Positions 32,290 to 43,784 of a stretch of 64,000 bases of DNA are shown in pieces. The DNA comes from Escarpia spicata. Taxonomy: Eukaryota; Annelida; Polychaeta; Sabellida; Siboglinidae. Positions within the stretch are counted from its first letter, which is position 1, and the number at the start of each line of letters is the position of its first letter. Both the position numbers and the translations under genes were made by a program. Location of the stretch: NCBI GenBank assembly GCA_963995525.1, contig OZ023214.1, positions 55,866,839 to 55,930,838 of the forward strand, read 5' to 3'. Under the pieces are notes generated by a model. That model was not told where the DNA came from and ran no database searches. It saw nothing but the letters and a program-made list of their open reading frames with translations.

Positions 32290-32589
32290 ATCACGAGTAT
32301 GGCCTATCAATGGACGTGAACTTCACAATTCTCTCCAACTTTCGTCATTTTAAACACACAAAGAATAGACACATATCTACGAGCGTGTTATGTTTTTGAT
32401 ATAACGATGCATTGTGGTTTCTAACATTTGGTAAATATTAATATCACCACTGTAAACTACTAATGTGACGGGCATTTTCGCTAGTTTATTTTAAATGCCC
32501 TTTGCATGTTCTTCCGTCCATCTGTTACACCAGATAACTTTCCGTAATGTCTTATTAACTAAAATTTATTCCGAAATCTTGTCGACCAT

Positions 32590-33023
32590 TGTCTTGGCCA
32601 TTGTCTAGTCTGTTGTCTTGCCCGATGTTTCGTCTTTTGTTTTTTTTCTGTTGTTTGCTATTGTCTCGTCTGTAGTCTCGTCCTATGTCTCTTCAATTGT
32701 CTCATATGTTGTTGTTGTTTCCTGTTGTCTCGTCTGTTGCCTCGACCTTTGTCTCGTTCATTGTCTCCTCTGTTGTATCGTCTGCTGTCGTCTGTTATCT
32801 CGTTCGTTGTGTCGTCCATTGTCGCATCTGTTATTTCCTGTTGTCTCGTCCGATATCTCGTCCATTGTCTCGTACGTTGTCATGGCCGTTGTATCTGTCT
32901 TTGTCTCGTTCATTGTCACGTTTGTTTGTCTGGTTTGTTGTATTTTGTTATCTCGTCCGTTGTCTCGTTGTTGTCGTGTGTTATCTCGTTCGTTGTCTCG
33001 TTTGTTGTCTCGTCTGTTGTCTC
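32590..33023 (-). repeat. 12 bp GAGACAAC-type array, right outer end
   Basis: Mirror of 14194-14640. Plus-strand units read GTTGTCTCGTCTGTTGTCTC. ORFs of VSSVVSxx type are by-products. Confidence 0.8.
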
Positions 33024-33189
33024 ACTAGGTGGCGCTATTTTTGTTCCCAAAAAATCCGCCGCGCATTTCTATTGGTAGTAGTTTGCTCATTTAATAAACT
33101 GTGAAAACGTATAATCCGACTTATCGTTAGTGTGACTGAGTGAGTGAACGTGTGCCCGTATGCTTCCTTGCCGACCGCTCGATCAACAC

Positions 33190-33750
33190 GCTGATTCTGA
33201 AGCATAAAAACGTTACACTAGTAACATGACGATACCACTTTAGCTTTCGTTTCTTGATTGTCATCAGGGGGTCTTCAAAGGGTTCGATGGTTTGTTCAAT
33301 TATGTTGCGGATTTCTTCATTGGTTATATAGTCCTTGTATGAGATGCGCAGGATTTTATGGTAGTATCTCATCCCCTGGCCTGGATTTTTTTTAGGTCTG
33401 CTGTAATGGTCCTTGTCTCGCAAGCGTAATGATATACTGACATTACAAGGGAGCGAACCAGTATGCTTTTGGAGCTGAATGAGATGTTGTCATTCCAAAT
33501 GGCTTTTAGTCTTGTCAGCGCTGCTGTTGTCTGTGGTCTATGCAATCCTGGATAGCACTTCAGGTATGGACCCTTCATCTGTGATAATTGCACCCGGGTA
33601 TTTGAGTCTAGATACTGTTTCAAGCTTTTGGCCATTTGCTTTTATTTCTATCTTGATGCCTTTGGGGTTGTTGGTAATTAGCTTGGTTTTCTCGACACTG
33701 ATCTCCATGACATATGCTATAGATGTTTCATCAAGGCGCTCCACAAAGTT
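33190..33750 (-). pseudogene. LINE RT C-terminal remnant (family C)
   Basis: Three minus-strand frames give consecutive pieces of one protein: YVMEISVEKTKLITNN and VSRLKYPGAIITDEGS (33744-33540), then QTTAALTRLKAIWNDNISF and LVRSLVMSVYHYACETRTIT (33545-33380), then ILRISYKDYITNEEIRNIIE and KKRKLKWYRHVT (33360-33215). This order is the post-palm thumb and C-terminal region of a widespread non-LTR RT in which a tyrosine-rich LxYACE motif and RKLKWYGHV-type motif are conserved. The palm with YADD is missing and at least two frameshifts are present. The element begins only ~170 bp outside the giant inverted repeat. Confidence 0.7.
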
Positions 33751-34002
33751 GGTGAAATTTGAAAATTGAAACTACCAGCACCATTGGTCCTTCTGTTACA
33801 ACGCTTGGTGTGCTTGACACAATGACACCCATAATAAATCCCTTTGTTAACAGGTATGTAACTAGCTGTGTTACTGCAATTAAGTATTATACGGGTGGAC
33901 GTTGTACTTGACAACTACAACAGTCAGTTAAAGAAAGAGTCAGACATAAATTAATTGCCATGAACCGGCCAATACGTAAGATAATTCAACGAGGGTGATA
34001 TC

Positions 34003-34353
34003 CCGTTGTCTAAAGTGTGGAGTCCATTCATGTTCCTAGATGAAAATAAATCTGACCTGACTCACTTTCTCATACATTACACGATGGAGTACGGAAAGCC
34101 ACTGCCTGGTGGATGTGAACTCGACGTGGGTGGGGGATTTCAAGACAACAAAAGCGCAAAATCAACTGTTAGAGATGTTGTGCATTTAAGTAAGGACGCA
34201 GACACAAAAATGGCCATTGTTGGACCAAGAATAAAAACAAATTGGCGGCTGAAACCTCATTTCGTTATCAGTGACCTATGTATAGAAGTATTAAACAAGT
34301 TGGCGTCTTGTAATATACAAAGTAGGTCACATGTAGATAAAATAGCTTTTTGA
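34003..34353 (+). pseudogene. Fragment of an uncharacterised invertebrate mobile-element protein
   Basis: The readable frame contains LSKVWSPFMFLDENKSDLTH followed by FL, then DVGGGFQDNKSAKSTVRDVV and HLSKDADTKMAIVG. In the recurrent protein family I have in mind, a W-x-x-F-L...N-K-x-x-L-x-x-F-L segment precedes a GGF-type segment and then a Glu/Asp-Ala-Asp-Thr-Arg motif; DADTKM fits the last. The 8.6-8.9 kb fragment appears to come from the same family further upstream. The rest of the ORF (VISDLCIEVLNKL onward) is unlike it and has two weak echoes at about 35040 and 35170. The function of the family is not known to me, and this copy is clearly incomplete. Confidence 0.35.
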
Positions 34354-35385
34354 TCAATGTTGTGTTAAATTGTATTTTAAGTTTAAAAAAATTACCCGTA
34401 GTGCACAAACATGACATAGAAAGATTAATATGCAGGTTGTGTGGTGGGTACCCCGTGTCTACTTGGAGGTATTAATTAAGCCGGATATGATATGTTTGAA
34501 CGGGGGCCTCAGGAGCTGGAGATCACCAACTAAAGGAGCATTGGAGTTCCAATTAGCTAGTTCATTTTTCGGATTACCCTATATTCCCAGGCGAAAGTGA
34601 GGCTAATGGGAGATGCAGCAATGCAAACAGCCGTACCATCGAGTTAGCGTAACAACGTAACCATGGGGATAGCGGAGGTGTGTTCAAAACTTTCTGACAT
34701 TTCAGATGCTTTCATTGATCTTCTAACATACGGATAAAAGTCAAAACACAGGCCTGTCTCATGCAGTCGAAGTAGCTAAAGGCAGGCCTGCTGACAGGGG
34801 GATGGTGCGACGGGTGCGTACGCACCCACTCCCGCTGAGACCATTTTTTCTTCCAAAATCGTAAACATTGAAACACGTGGTCAAAGTTATGAAATAATTA
34901 ACAAGTTAACAACAACGGTTACGTCCTGAAATATTAGGGCTATATAGTTATTTAATCAAAGTTTTTTATTTGGTTAAATAATTCATATTGAATTAAAAAT
35001 CCAAAACCTGACCGGCAAAAAAACCTACTGTGTAACCAGTGACCTATGTGCAGAACTATTGCCTGATAGGCGACTTTGTAACATAAATAAAAAAAAACTG
35101 TTTAACTAATTTTAGTCACATTTGATGTTAAGCAAAAAACACCCATAATAAAAAAGTGTGTCTTGCAAACGCCATGTATTATAACAAATGATATGTGTGG
35201 ACAAAATATAACATTATTGGACAGTTGTAACATACTGATTACTTCCTGAAAAATAACGGTTAACAACACAGTTGCTTAACTTCAATTTAGTAAAATTTTG
35301 CATTTTTGTTTGCAAAATATCCGTTTGTGTAAAGTGTATCCCATGTAGAGAAACGTTAAGCTGATTTGAAAAGATGTAGCATCTT
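34354..35385. other. No recognisable gene; weak threefold echo of a short segment
   Basis: AGTGACCTATGT-type sequence at 34269, 35039 and (degenerate, AATGATATGTGTGG) 35188 is each followed after ~35 bases by TTGTAA-AT. Nothing else is supportable. Confidence 0.35.
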
Positions 35386-35387
35386 TA

Positions 35388-35537
35388 TATGTGAAGTATG
35401 TGAAGTATGTGAAGTATGTGAAGTATGTGAAGTATGTGAAGTATGTGAAGTATGTGAAGTATGTGAAGTATGTGAAGTATGTGAAGTATGTGAAGTATGT
35501 GAAGTATGTAAAGTATGTGAAGTATGTGAAGTATGTG
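35388..35537 (+). repeat. 9 bp minisatellite (GAAGTATGT)n
   Basis: About 17 near-perfect copies, with a single variant (GTAAAG) near 35510. The open frame VCEVCEVCE across it is a by-product. Confidence 0.95.
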
Positions 35538-35559
35538 CAATAAGCTCGAGGCCAAATGT

Positions 35560-37174
35560 GTGAAACTAAAAACTAAGCATGAGAGTTATGCCTCAATCAA
35601 GGTTAATGTTATGTGCAATGACGCATCTATGTTTTATGACCCGGACAACTGGCCATCTGGTGTATACTTGAGGAAATTCTTTAACAACAAGAACCAAGTT
35701 ATGGAAATTAATATCACATATTTTAATTGTAGTGGATTTAAAGATGTTATGCCCTTCTTAAATGATTTGTTAATGAAATGTGATATACTGTGCCTACAAG
35801 AGCTTATGCTCACTAAACAAGATTGCCATATACTAAACACCTGTCACGATGGTTATGTGGGTTATGGTGTTTCTCCTGTAGATGCATCTTGTGGTATTTT
35901 AACTGGTAGGCCGTATGGTGGTGTAGATTTTTCATGGAAACATTCTCTTGATCAATACATTACCATTCTTGACCAATGCTATGACTGGCTATGCGGCATA
36001 AGAATGTGTTGGGATAATAAGGAGTATTATCAACTAAACGTATATTTACCTTATGAATGCGAGGAAAACAGAGACAGGTTCATTGATTATAATGTCCCAA
36101 ATTGTTGTATATGTTAATAATATTAATAGCTCATGTATCACTATTGTTGGTGATTTTAATGCGGATATTTCCAAGAAATCAGTTTTGGGGAATATCTTAT
36201 TTGATTTCTGCAAAAAATTACTCTGGCTATATGTGATCAAGATACTCTCCCGATAGGCACATATACATACGTTAGTTCTGCCAGGGGAACTACATAATGG
36301 CTAGACCATATCATATGTACCGCTGATGCGAAGAATTGCCTATCTAACATGTCCATACTTTATGACATTATTTATTATGATTACCACCCGATATCGTTTA
36401 GCATAGACAGTGCTATTGTATCAGAATGCGCTAGTGGTAGTGTCAATACTAATGAAATTAAGCAAAAAGTGGGACAGATTACATTCACAAGATACTGACG
36501 CATATAGAGAATGCACGAACGTTGAATTGAGCAAACAGATTGTTCCACCGGGTGTTAGATGCACTGATCCCAATTGTCATAACTGTAATCATCATGATGA
36601 TCTGGACGACTTTTATAATTCTATCGTGATTACATTGAAGAGGTGTGGTCACACACTTCGGTCAAATCGCAAAGGTGCTTATAAGTATAATGCTGTACCA
36701 GGTTCGAACGAGCGAGTGAAAGAGCTTCATTGTGCAGCCTAGACAAGGTGACATTTTTAATGTTATGAAATTATCCCGAATAAAATTCAAGTAGGCGATC
36801 AGAAAATGTAAAAGGGAGAAAGAAACTGTCAGTGCTGATAAAATTACAGAACAGTTGTGTCAAAAAGACCACCGCAAATTCTGGAAAGAAATTAAGCACT
36901 GTACGAACAGTAAAGTAAAACTTCCGACAAACATTTATAATATACACGGTGCTGTAAACATCGGGTCAATGTGGAAGCATCATTATGAAAATTTATATAA
37001 TGATGTGGAGGATAGCCGATGTGATCAGGTTTGTTATGACTGTTCCAATGGCAATAAGGGAGTGACTGCTGGCGCAGTTGAACTGATGGATATTATTAAT
37101 GGACTCGCAAAAAAATAAGTCACCAGGTCTGGACGGTATCAATGCAAAACATATTAAGTTCGCTGATTCTCAAC
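35560..37174 (+). pseudogene. LINE family A copy 2, 5' half (endonuclease and pre-RT)
   Basis: The AP-endonuclease domain starts at about 35705 (INITYFNCSGFKDVM) with the catalytic Glu in CDILCLQELML. A frameshift occurs near 36090, after which TIVGDFNADIS (about 36142-36174) and WLDHIIC (36300-36320) continue the domain. DYHPISFSID (about 36380-36410) is the final DH-type motif, here YHP. Then a Cys/His-rich segment (CTDPNCHNCNHHDDLDDFYN) and the linker with NAVPGSNERVKELHCAAR, FWKEIKHCTN and MWKHHYENLYND follow, and finally KNKSPGLDGINAKHIKFADS at the start of the RT. At least four frameshifts or stops are present. The sequence is then cut by a foreign insertion and resumes at about 37986. 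Confidence 0.8.
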
Positions 37175-37985
37175 TCCACCGCCTTGAGATGGTACAACAC
37201 TCTGCGGCCAGAGTCGTATTACGTATTAGGCGGGGCGATCGACAGAGCATCACTGCAGCACTGAATAGCCTGCACTGGTTGCCGGTGAAGTGGCGCATTC
37301 AGTACAAGTTACTCGTGCTTGTGTTCACCGCCCTTCACGACAAGACGCCGGCCTACCTCGCGTCATTGATTTCACCATTCGTGCCACGCCGCGCACTTCG
37401 ATCAACTGACTGTGGACATTAACTGTACCGCGGCACAACCTTGAGCGGTACGGCCGTCGCTCGTTCTCGTGCGCAGGACCGACCCTCTGGAATGCGTTGC
37501 CGGAAGATTTACGACTGATACAGTGCATAGACACATTTAAAGCTCGTCTTAAAACACACTATTTTAAACTCGCTTTTAATGTTTAGCCGTCATAATTTTA
37601 TACTTTAGTCGTCATACCACATATTTATTTTGTATCTGACATTTTAATTGAAACTAATAATGTATTACTGTAGTTACTTATTAATTAACTCATATCTATA
37701 TATTTATAATATATTTATCTCGCAATTTACTATATAGTTGTTTTATATAGTTATGTATTTATATATATACTTATTTTTACTACGTATGATATATAATATA
37801 ATTTACATCAATATTATCTTTGATTTAATTTCTCTAGTTCAATTTTGTATTTATATGTTTTACTTGTATTATTATTATTATATTTATTTCTTATAATTTC
37901 TAACGACTATTGTCAACACTACTGAACAGAGTTCTACTTTGGATTTTAGTGTATAAATAAAGTTATTATTATTATTATTATTATT
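37175..37985 (+). mobile_element. 5'-truncated LINE family B fragment nested inside LINE family A copy 2
   Basis: The fragment opens with RLEMVQHSAARVVLRIRRGD and LHWLPVKWRIQYKLLVLVFT, close to the C-terminal region at 6940-7070. After a shift near 37410 come YGRRSFSCAGPTLWNALPED-like residues and a stop region near 37585, then an AT-rich UTR, ATAAATAAAG and an (ATT)n tail to about 37985. Flanking family A sequence (FADSQL before, LSILVSSILVHGY after) aligns with uninterrupted copy 1 (about 4339-4410) with only about three codons unaccounted for. Confidence 0.8.
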
Positions 37986-39247
37986 TTGTCCATCCTTGTG
38001 TCTTCGATTCTGGTGCACGGTTATATACCAAAATAAATTTCACAGTATGTTATTGTACCAATTATTAAAGACAAGAATAGACGAGTAAACGACAAAGGTA
38101 ATTATAGGCCAATATGTCTATCGAACATATGTTCGAAGTTAATAGACAGTGTTCTTTTTAATAGAATGGAAATGTACTTGGAAACTACTCCTAATCAATT
38201 TGGCTTTAAGCCTAAACATGGAAAGGAGTTATGCGTGTTTGCATTTAAGGAATTATTAAGGTTCTACACTGAACATGGTTCAGCTATGCACGTCGCGTTT
38301 TTAGATGCATCAAAGGCGTTTGATCGTGTTAACCGATATAAACTGTTAACGAAACTAGAACAACGAAATGTACCGAAATATATCTTAAGAGTACACAGCA
38401 ATAAATTCAAAAATAATCAATATGTATGCATACGAAATACCTACTCGAACTTCTTCTCGGTAGGCAATGGTTTTAAGCAAGGTGGGAAGTTATCCCCTTT
38501 ACTTTTTAACATTTATATGGATAATCTGAGTATACAACTGCACAAAAATGAAATCGGTTGTAGTCTTGGTAATATGGTTATTAATCACCTTCTATACGCC
38601 GATGATCTATTTCTGTTTGCAACTTCTGCTAAAGGACTACAAACACTACTAGATATGTGTTACTGATATGGATGTGAGCATGACGTGCAATACAATGCGG
38701 GTAAATCCCTGGTCATGTACATTAAATCTAGAATGTCAAATCTTTGTAAAGAAATGACATTAGGAGGAAAGAAACTTTGCCACCTCTTGTAAATATCTTG
38801 GACATGCCTTTTCTAATAACGTGTCAGATGAGTCTGACATGCAAGCCAAAGTGAGACTTTTGTATGCCAAGAGTAATATGTTACGTCAAAAATTCCACTT
38901 TTGTTCAACTGCTGTAAAAAACAAGCTATTTACAGCGTATTTTTGTAATATCTATATGTGTGCGTTATAGGTGAACTTTAGAAAAGTTTACTTTTTAGCA
39001 ATTCGTTGTTGTATATAACAACTCTTTCAGGATATTGAACAATTTGCCCATGAGATGTAGCGCTAGCCACATGGTTGCTACAGCTAAAGTCAGCTCGGGT
39101 AAATGTGTAACCAGAAAGGCTATTTTTAGCCTAATGAATAGGATTGACATGTCTTTGAAGCCCATTATTTATAACATTAAAACTAGCGACATGTATTGTA
39201 CTTCGAAAATGCGGCAACAGTGGGTCCGGGATTTATATAATTTTTAA
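37986..39247 (+). pseudogene. LINE family A copy 2, 3' half (RT and C-terminus)
   Basis: After the nested insertion the RT resumes with LVSSILVHGYIP, VIVPIIKDKNRRVNDKGNYR and PICLSN, then NQFGFKPKHGKELCVFAFKE, AFLDASKAFDRVNRY (motif A), GNGFKQGGKLSPLLFNIYMD (motif B) and LLYADDLFLF with YADD at 38595-38606. A TGA at 38664-38666 stands where copy 1 has a Ser codon. Further shifts follow near 38790 and 38970. The C-terminal NNLPMRCSASHMVATAKVSS is nearly identical to copy 1 (NLPMRCSASTMFATAV), and the frame ends at 39247. The 3' UTR finishes with AATAAATAC and an (ATT)n tail at 39340-39358. Confidence 0.8.
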
Positions 39248-39332
39248 ACATGTTGTTCTTATCGATGTATTTTTATATTTATTTACATACTTTTATTGAT
39301 GTATTTTTATATATGGACATGATGATTGTCTG

Positions 39333-39358
39333 AAATAAATACATTATTATTATTATTA
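39333..39358 (+). repeat. (ATT)n 3' tail of LINE family A copy 2
   Basis: CTGAAATAAATACATTATTATTATTATTATG matches the layout of the copy 1 tail at 5740-5769 and sets the element's 3' end. Confidence 0.65.
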
Positions 39359-40822
39359 TGTCTTACTGAGCCATAATACGGTTTTGATCAAATCTATGTC
39401 AAATTTTACATAAAAACACATTTCTGACCTAAAATCCAAAGTCAGAAAGTCCAACAACCCATACCATAATCAGTAACATATATAGAGCATATATAAAATG
39501 GTTGGCTGCTTGTAACAAAAATTGCCTAAGAAAGTCACAATTCATCGCCTTGGCCGCCCGCCTACTATAATGGTTTAAAATCTGATCTACCACCACCTGG
39601 CGAATGTCAATTCTTACCATCGCAAACGCGCACCCTGGTGATCACTATCGGCGAGATCATGGCGACTTCAATACCGAACGAACAACAAGAAGAGGATGCA
39701 TCAGAACTCACGTTCCCGAAAGGTACCACATTATAAATTTTGATATGTTTCAGTTAAAACTGTTTGTGATTGTTGGTAGGCAGCAGTTGTTGTTAATTCT
39801 ACTCATTTTGGCCAACAGTTTGTAATTTTCGTTAATCGATTCTCATTATCGCTCAAACTTTAAAATATGACCAAAAGGCCCACAACCACGCACGACCAAA
39901 ATGTATGTAGTGTTGGTGGTAACCGTGTTGGTAACCAAGCGGGCTGTTGGTGGCACGTAGGAGGTATGTGTGTGCAGCTCGCCAAATTTCAGATATGTTC
40001 TTCACATTGGAGTAACAAAATTCGAAACTTTAATCATCACTTGTAAGTTGTGCCGTAACTTTACGGTTCCATTCACCAAATACAAAATACTCGTCCGGAA
40101 GATCGGATAAAATGCCTAAATTATGTAACTCCTGGGTGAAATACAGACTCAACATTTTTACTAATGCACACAAACCATATATATACCATCAACGCCAAAT
40201 TATCTACCAACATATTATATCACATGGTCGTTCGTTAACTTTGTGGTCGTGCGCCTTTTAGTGAAACCCGTCGATTCCCACGAAACGTTGACAAATGGTG
40301 TTCCTAGGGGAGCAAACATATGCATATAAAGTCGTGTTTTCTGTCATATTGAGGTAATCGGAGAATAAGATTGGGCAAGTTAAATACTCAAATTGAGCAT
40401 TTTACAGCTAATACTAGTAATAGAAATAGCAAGTGTTTAAGTTCTGAAACCATACGTCTGCACCGGGTACCCAAGTCCCTCTACTTGGAAAAGGTGACTT
40501 TCTGTTACACATTACTATTACAAGGGGAATGCATGTTTTATCTTTAAAATACATTCATGGCAAGGTATACACATTGAGCATTTCAACAGGGTATACTTTA
40601 TTGACACTGATTTATAACTATAAATTTGTAGACAGTTTCTAATTTACCAGTGTACGGTTTCATATAATATACTTTTCAGTACAATGGAGTAAATTACTGG
40701 CGAGACCGCTGGACAACTCTAACTTGTAGTTTTAAGAACGTTTTGGTATATATCCAACAGTCTAAATTTATTATGTTAGTGATATGTAGGTGATTCTGTC
40801 TGTCCTATTCTTATTATTCTAA
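39359..40822. other. No recognisable gene
   Basis: Short ORFs at 39429-39620 (minus) and 39604-39825 (plus) have no recognisable features. Confidence 0.45.
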
Positions 40823-40826
40823 TTAA

Positions 40827-41864
40827 GGTAGCTGCACCAGGTTTCGTGTCAGTTGATTTTTTTTTCTTCCATAGAACATTAGTAGGTGTCGGTATGAAAA
40901 CATGTACTATTAAAAAAACCAAGGCACTATCACCATATGACACCAATCAGTCCTTTAAAACCTAGTATTTTTAGTGTGTCTGTGGAAAGTCCCTTTTCAG
41001 ATTCTTGGAAACTGACGATGTTTCCATAGTGGTGATCACGTGTACGTCAGTCCAGTTCAAACATATGCCACTGTGCTGTTGTATTATAATTACCTAAATG
41101 CATCACGCTGTCAAATCACCAAATACTGGCCTTAGTTTTGTTTATTCTCCGGATAATGCCCGACCTCAGCCGCCATTTGCAATGACTCGTGACTGACCCC
41201 AGCAGGTGTCAATCAATCTTGTCTACCACAACAAGTTCAACACATGGCCCTTCGTAACACAATACCATGAGAAAACCTTGGGGGGAAATCTCAGTAATAG
41301 AAGCGTCTGTCAAATTGTGTTGAAATAAGTCACATTTCTAAGAAAAAAACAAGCATCTGGTGACACCCTTATAAATGTAACAACCAAGAAGTATTACTTA
41401 ATGTAACTTTTTATAAAAAAAAACTACAATATTTACACAGCCATAACTTGGCATATGAACTCGACTTGTGTTTACCCAAAAATGCAGTACAGATTTTTTG
41501 CCGTCTTTCAACATTGTAGCAAAATGGTTATGAAGCTGTATCAAACTTAATATGCATTTCTTTACAAAAAAAAACCGTCTGAATGTCAATAACATGTTTG
41601 TACTTACAACCATACAAATTTTTCTTTTGGGGAGTTTCTCTAAATGAAATAAAATGCCATTTTAATGTGATTTTTTACATATTTTAAAATTATCTTTAAA
41701 CACATTTAAATATCTCTAAACAATATAAAAAAATCAATTCTTTTTGATCTGGAGTATTGTTTAGTATCTGAGGCAAACTCTGACAAAAATGGTTAGCTTA
41801 TCTTCAAAACTTATATTAGAAATAATTAATTAAAAAGAAGAATATATTGGCCGGTGCAGCCACT
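40827..41864. mobile_element. TTAA-flanked inverted-repeat element, ~1.04 kb (piggyBac-type MITE?)
   Basis: The left end reads TTAA-GGTAGCTGCACCAGG (TTAA 40823-40826). The right end, as reverse complement, reads TTAA-AGTGGCTGCACCGG (TTAA 41865-41868). TTAA duplication is the hallmark of piggyBac-type transposition. The inside has no transposase frame, so it would be non-autonomous. The imperfect ends keep confidence moderate. Confidence 0.45.
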
Positions 41865-42099
41865 TTAAGAAACACCATAGACGTACGGTTTCATGTACCT
41901 CTCTTATAATGTGTATTGTGTATTAACTGTCAAAAGGTCATGATGTAAGTATTTAAATTGGTTGTACAAAGGTTTTGGATACCAAGCGTGATGTTACTTC
42001 ATATACTTTGCAAAAATATTGAGGTGTGGGCTAAGGAACTCTCGGAGACGTACAGTTTCAGTAGAATATAGTATTTTTTAGTCGTATGACTATTGCCAT

Positions 42100-42420
42100 C
42101 ATTCTGCGTCCGCCATTAGCTGCCATATCTCAGAAACCGTTCAGCACCTTTTTCTCAAATTTTGCATAGACATATCTTAGGGCACTGCCACTATGCTCAA
42201 GAAATCTGTATTTGATTGAATCATTCTAGGGCCTCCAAGGACCCCAAAACTGGTAACAAGTTAACATTTTGCTTATTTAAAACAAAAACTGTTCAGCAAC
42301 TTTTTCTCTAATTTTGCATATACATTTCATGTGATGGTGTCACTGTACACAAGAAATCTGTATTTGATTGAATAATTCTAAGGGCACCAAAGGTCCCCTA
42401 AAATGCTAAATTTGCTAACT
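42100..42420. repeat. ~150 bp repeat, two tandem copies, with dispersed copies at 45.2 and 48.5 kb
   Basis: AAGAAATCTGTATTTGATTG and following AATCATTCTA-GGG occur at about 42198, 42349, 45179 and 48533, preceded where intact by TTTTCT-C/A-AATTTTGCATA. This is a dispersed repeat family of unknown type. Confidence 0.7.
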
Positions 42421-42884
42421 AAATGGTCTACTGCAGCAGCATATCTGTCATGCTTACAGTCCCTTTGTTCAACTAATCCTTTTTTCCTACAACATCTGTC
42501 ACACCTCACTGTGGCTGGCTGGTGGGACTGTGACTAATCTGTAATTGATCACTGGCAGAGGCTTGAGTCAGGGATGACAAATTTCCTGTTTTTCCCGGAA
42601 TTCCAGTTTTTATAATATATTATATAATCCGGGGAGAACAAAATGAATGTTGGGGGTAGGGCATATAAAATCCTGAACAATTCACTGACGATCTATCTGC
42701 AGATTGAGTTAACCATCTATCCACCGGGTATCGCCATGTGTTAATGACGCTGCCTGGCGATTAGAGACAGAACCAACCCAACCGAACCCGTGAATCTGCG
42801 AAGTAAAACCCTTAGTTCTGTTGGCTTCAGCGCTTTCGAAGTGCGCGCACAAAAGCAGTGGACCAATAGGAAACGACAATTATT

Positions 42885-43590
42885 TTGTGGAGATGTCGAT
42901 CAATTTCGAACACAATGGCTAATCAACGATTTGTTGTACGGCAAGACAAATGTTGCGTGAAGGACATTGACAAAAATGTCAAGAATAAGTGGAATTGGGC
43001 ATGGCTGGAGAGATCGGCTGGAGACACTATGTTGGATATATTCATCAGTAAATTATCAGCACCAGGGAAGGCATACTGTTTGTGGTGCGAGGCCGATGTC
43101 AACTGTGTGGATTGGATCCTACAGGCTACAGTCAGAGGGGAACCGATCACATTGAAGTACATACTCTGGCACTGCCCACACTGGTCACCAATGTTCTATT
43201 AGAACCTGAACAGAGGGCGTATCATGTAGAAGTTCGCCGATTCCATGTAGACAACACACTTCCACAAGCACCCACAAGTTCCAGATTGGACTCGTGGTGG
43301 GCTACCATATTCTCTACTGGCAAGTTCCCAGCCTTGTCAAAGCTGGTGGCTGCAATGATGAGCTGCTTTCATGGTCCTCAAGTGGAAGGGTGTTTTTTAG
43401 TCACGTGTCTAGCATCATGAATACTGCCACTGCCAGAAAGAATGCTAGTACATTCAACACTATCCAGACAGTGAAGTACTCACTCATGGCAAGCAACAAG
43501 ACTGCTATACAGGACTTCCACAAACAGAACTGGTCGCCTCGTTCACAACACGAGGGGTGCACACAAAATGTACTCCATCCATCTTGCCGA
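42885..43590 (+). pseudogene. hAT-like transposon protein, internally deleted and frameshifted
   Basis: Three frames in succession make one protein. The first (42885-43202) has KNKWNWAWLERSAG and LSAPGKAYCLWCEADVNC, a short zinc-binding N-terminal segment with a C-x-x-C. The second (to about 43420) has SRLDSWWATIFSTGKFPALS followed by KLVAAMMSCFHGPQVEGCF. The third (to about 43545) has IMNTATARKNASTFNTIQTV and KYSLMASNKTAIQDF. The LDxWW...YPxLxxVxxxxLSxxHGxxxxExxF order is the C-terminal dimerisation region typical of hAT-type transposases and relatives. The large catalytic middle is absent, since the first and last parts are only ~60 codons apart. The product is dead; the family assignment is by pattern. 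Confidence 0.5.
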
Positions 43591-43784
43591 TGAAGGAGGA
43601 GAAGAGAACTGAGCTGAAGAAAAACCCCATCACTTCATTGGCATTCATTTCAGTCGCATCGTATGATCTTATCATCTATTTGCCATTGCAATGAATGAAC
43701 ATGAGTTGTTCACAGGTTGAATCTTTCAGGCAGCACTGTTCAGGGCAGAATACTTTCTCGGCTATGCTAAATACCCTTTCAACT

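Larger units (their letters stand above)
24053..33023 (-). repeat. Giant inverted repeat, right arm
   Basis: This is the reverse complement of the left arm (14194-24000). It keeps what the left arm has lost: the whole Tc1 element and 0.8 kb beyond it (31485-32289). It also has a 0.39 kb unique segment next to the hairpin (24083-24470) that the left arm lacks. The outer end stops at GTTGTCTC (33023) and is followed by ACTAGGTGGCGC. The left outer flank ends ACATTGTAC, so no target-site duplication is evident. Confidence 0.9.

Noticed and set aside
14194..33023. Assembly or sequencing fold-back artefact as explanation of the palindrome
   Set aside because: The arms differ by substitutions, array lengths, a LINE insertion and a 1.6 kb deletion, which an artefact of one molecule would not produce. 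Misjoining of two haplotypes remains possible but is less likely.
35366..35563. ORF of VCE repeats
   Set aside because: Translation of a 9 bp minisatellite.
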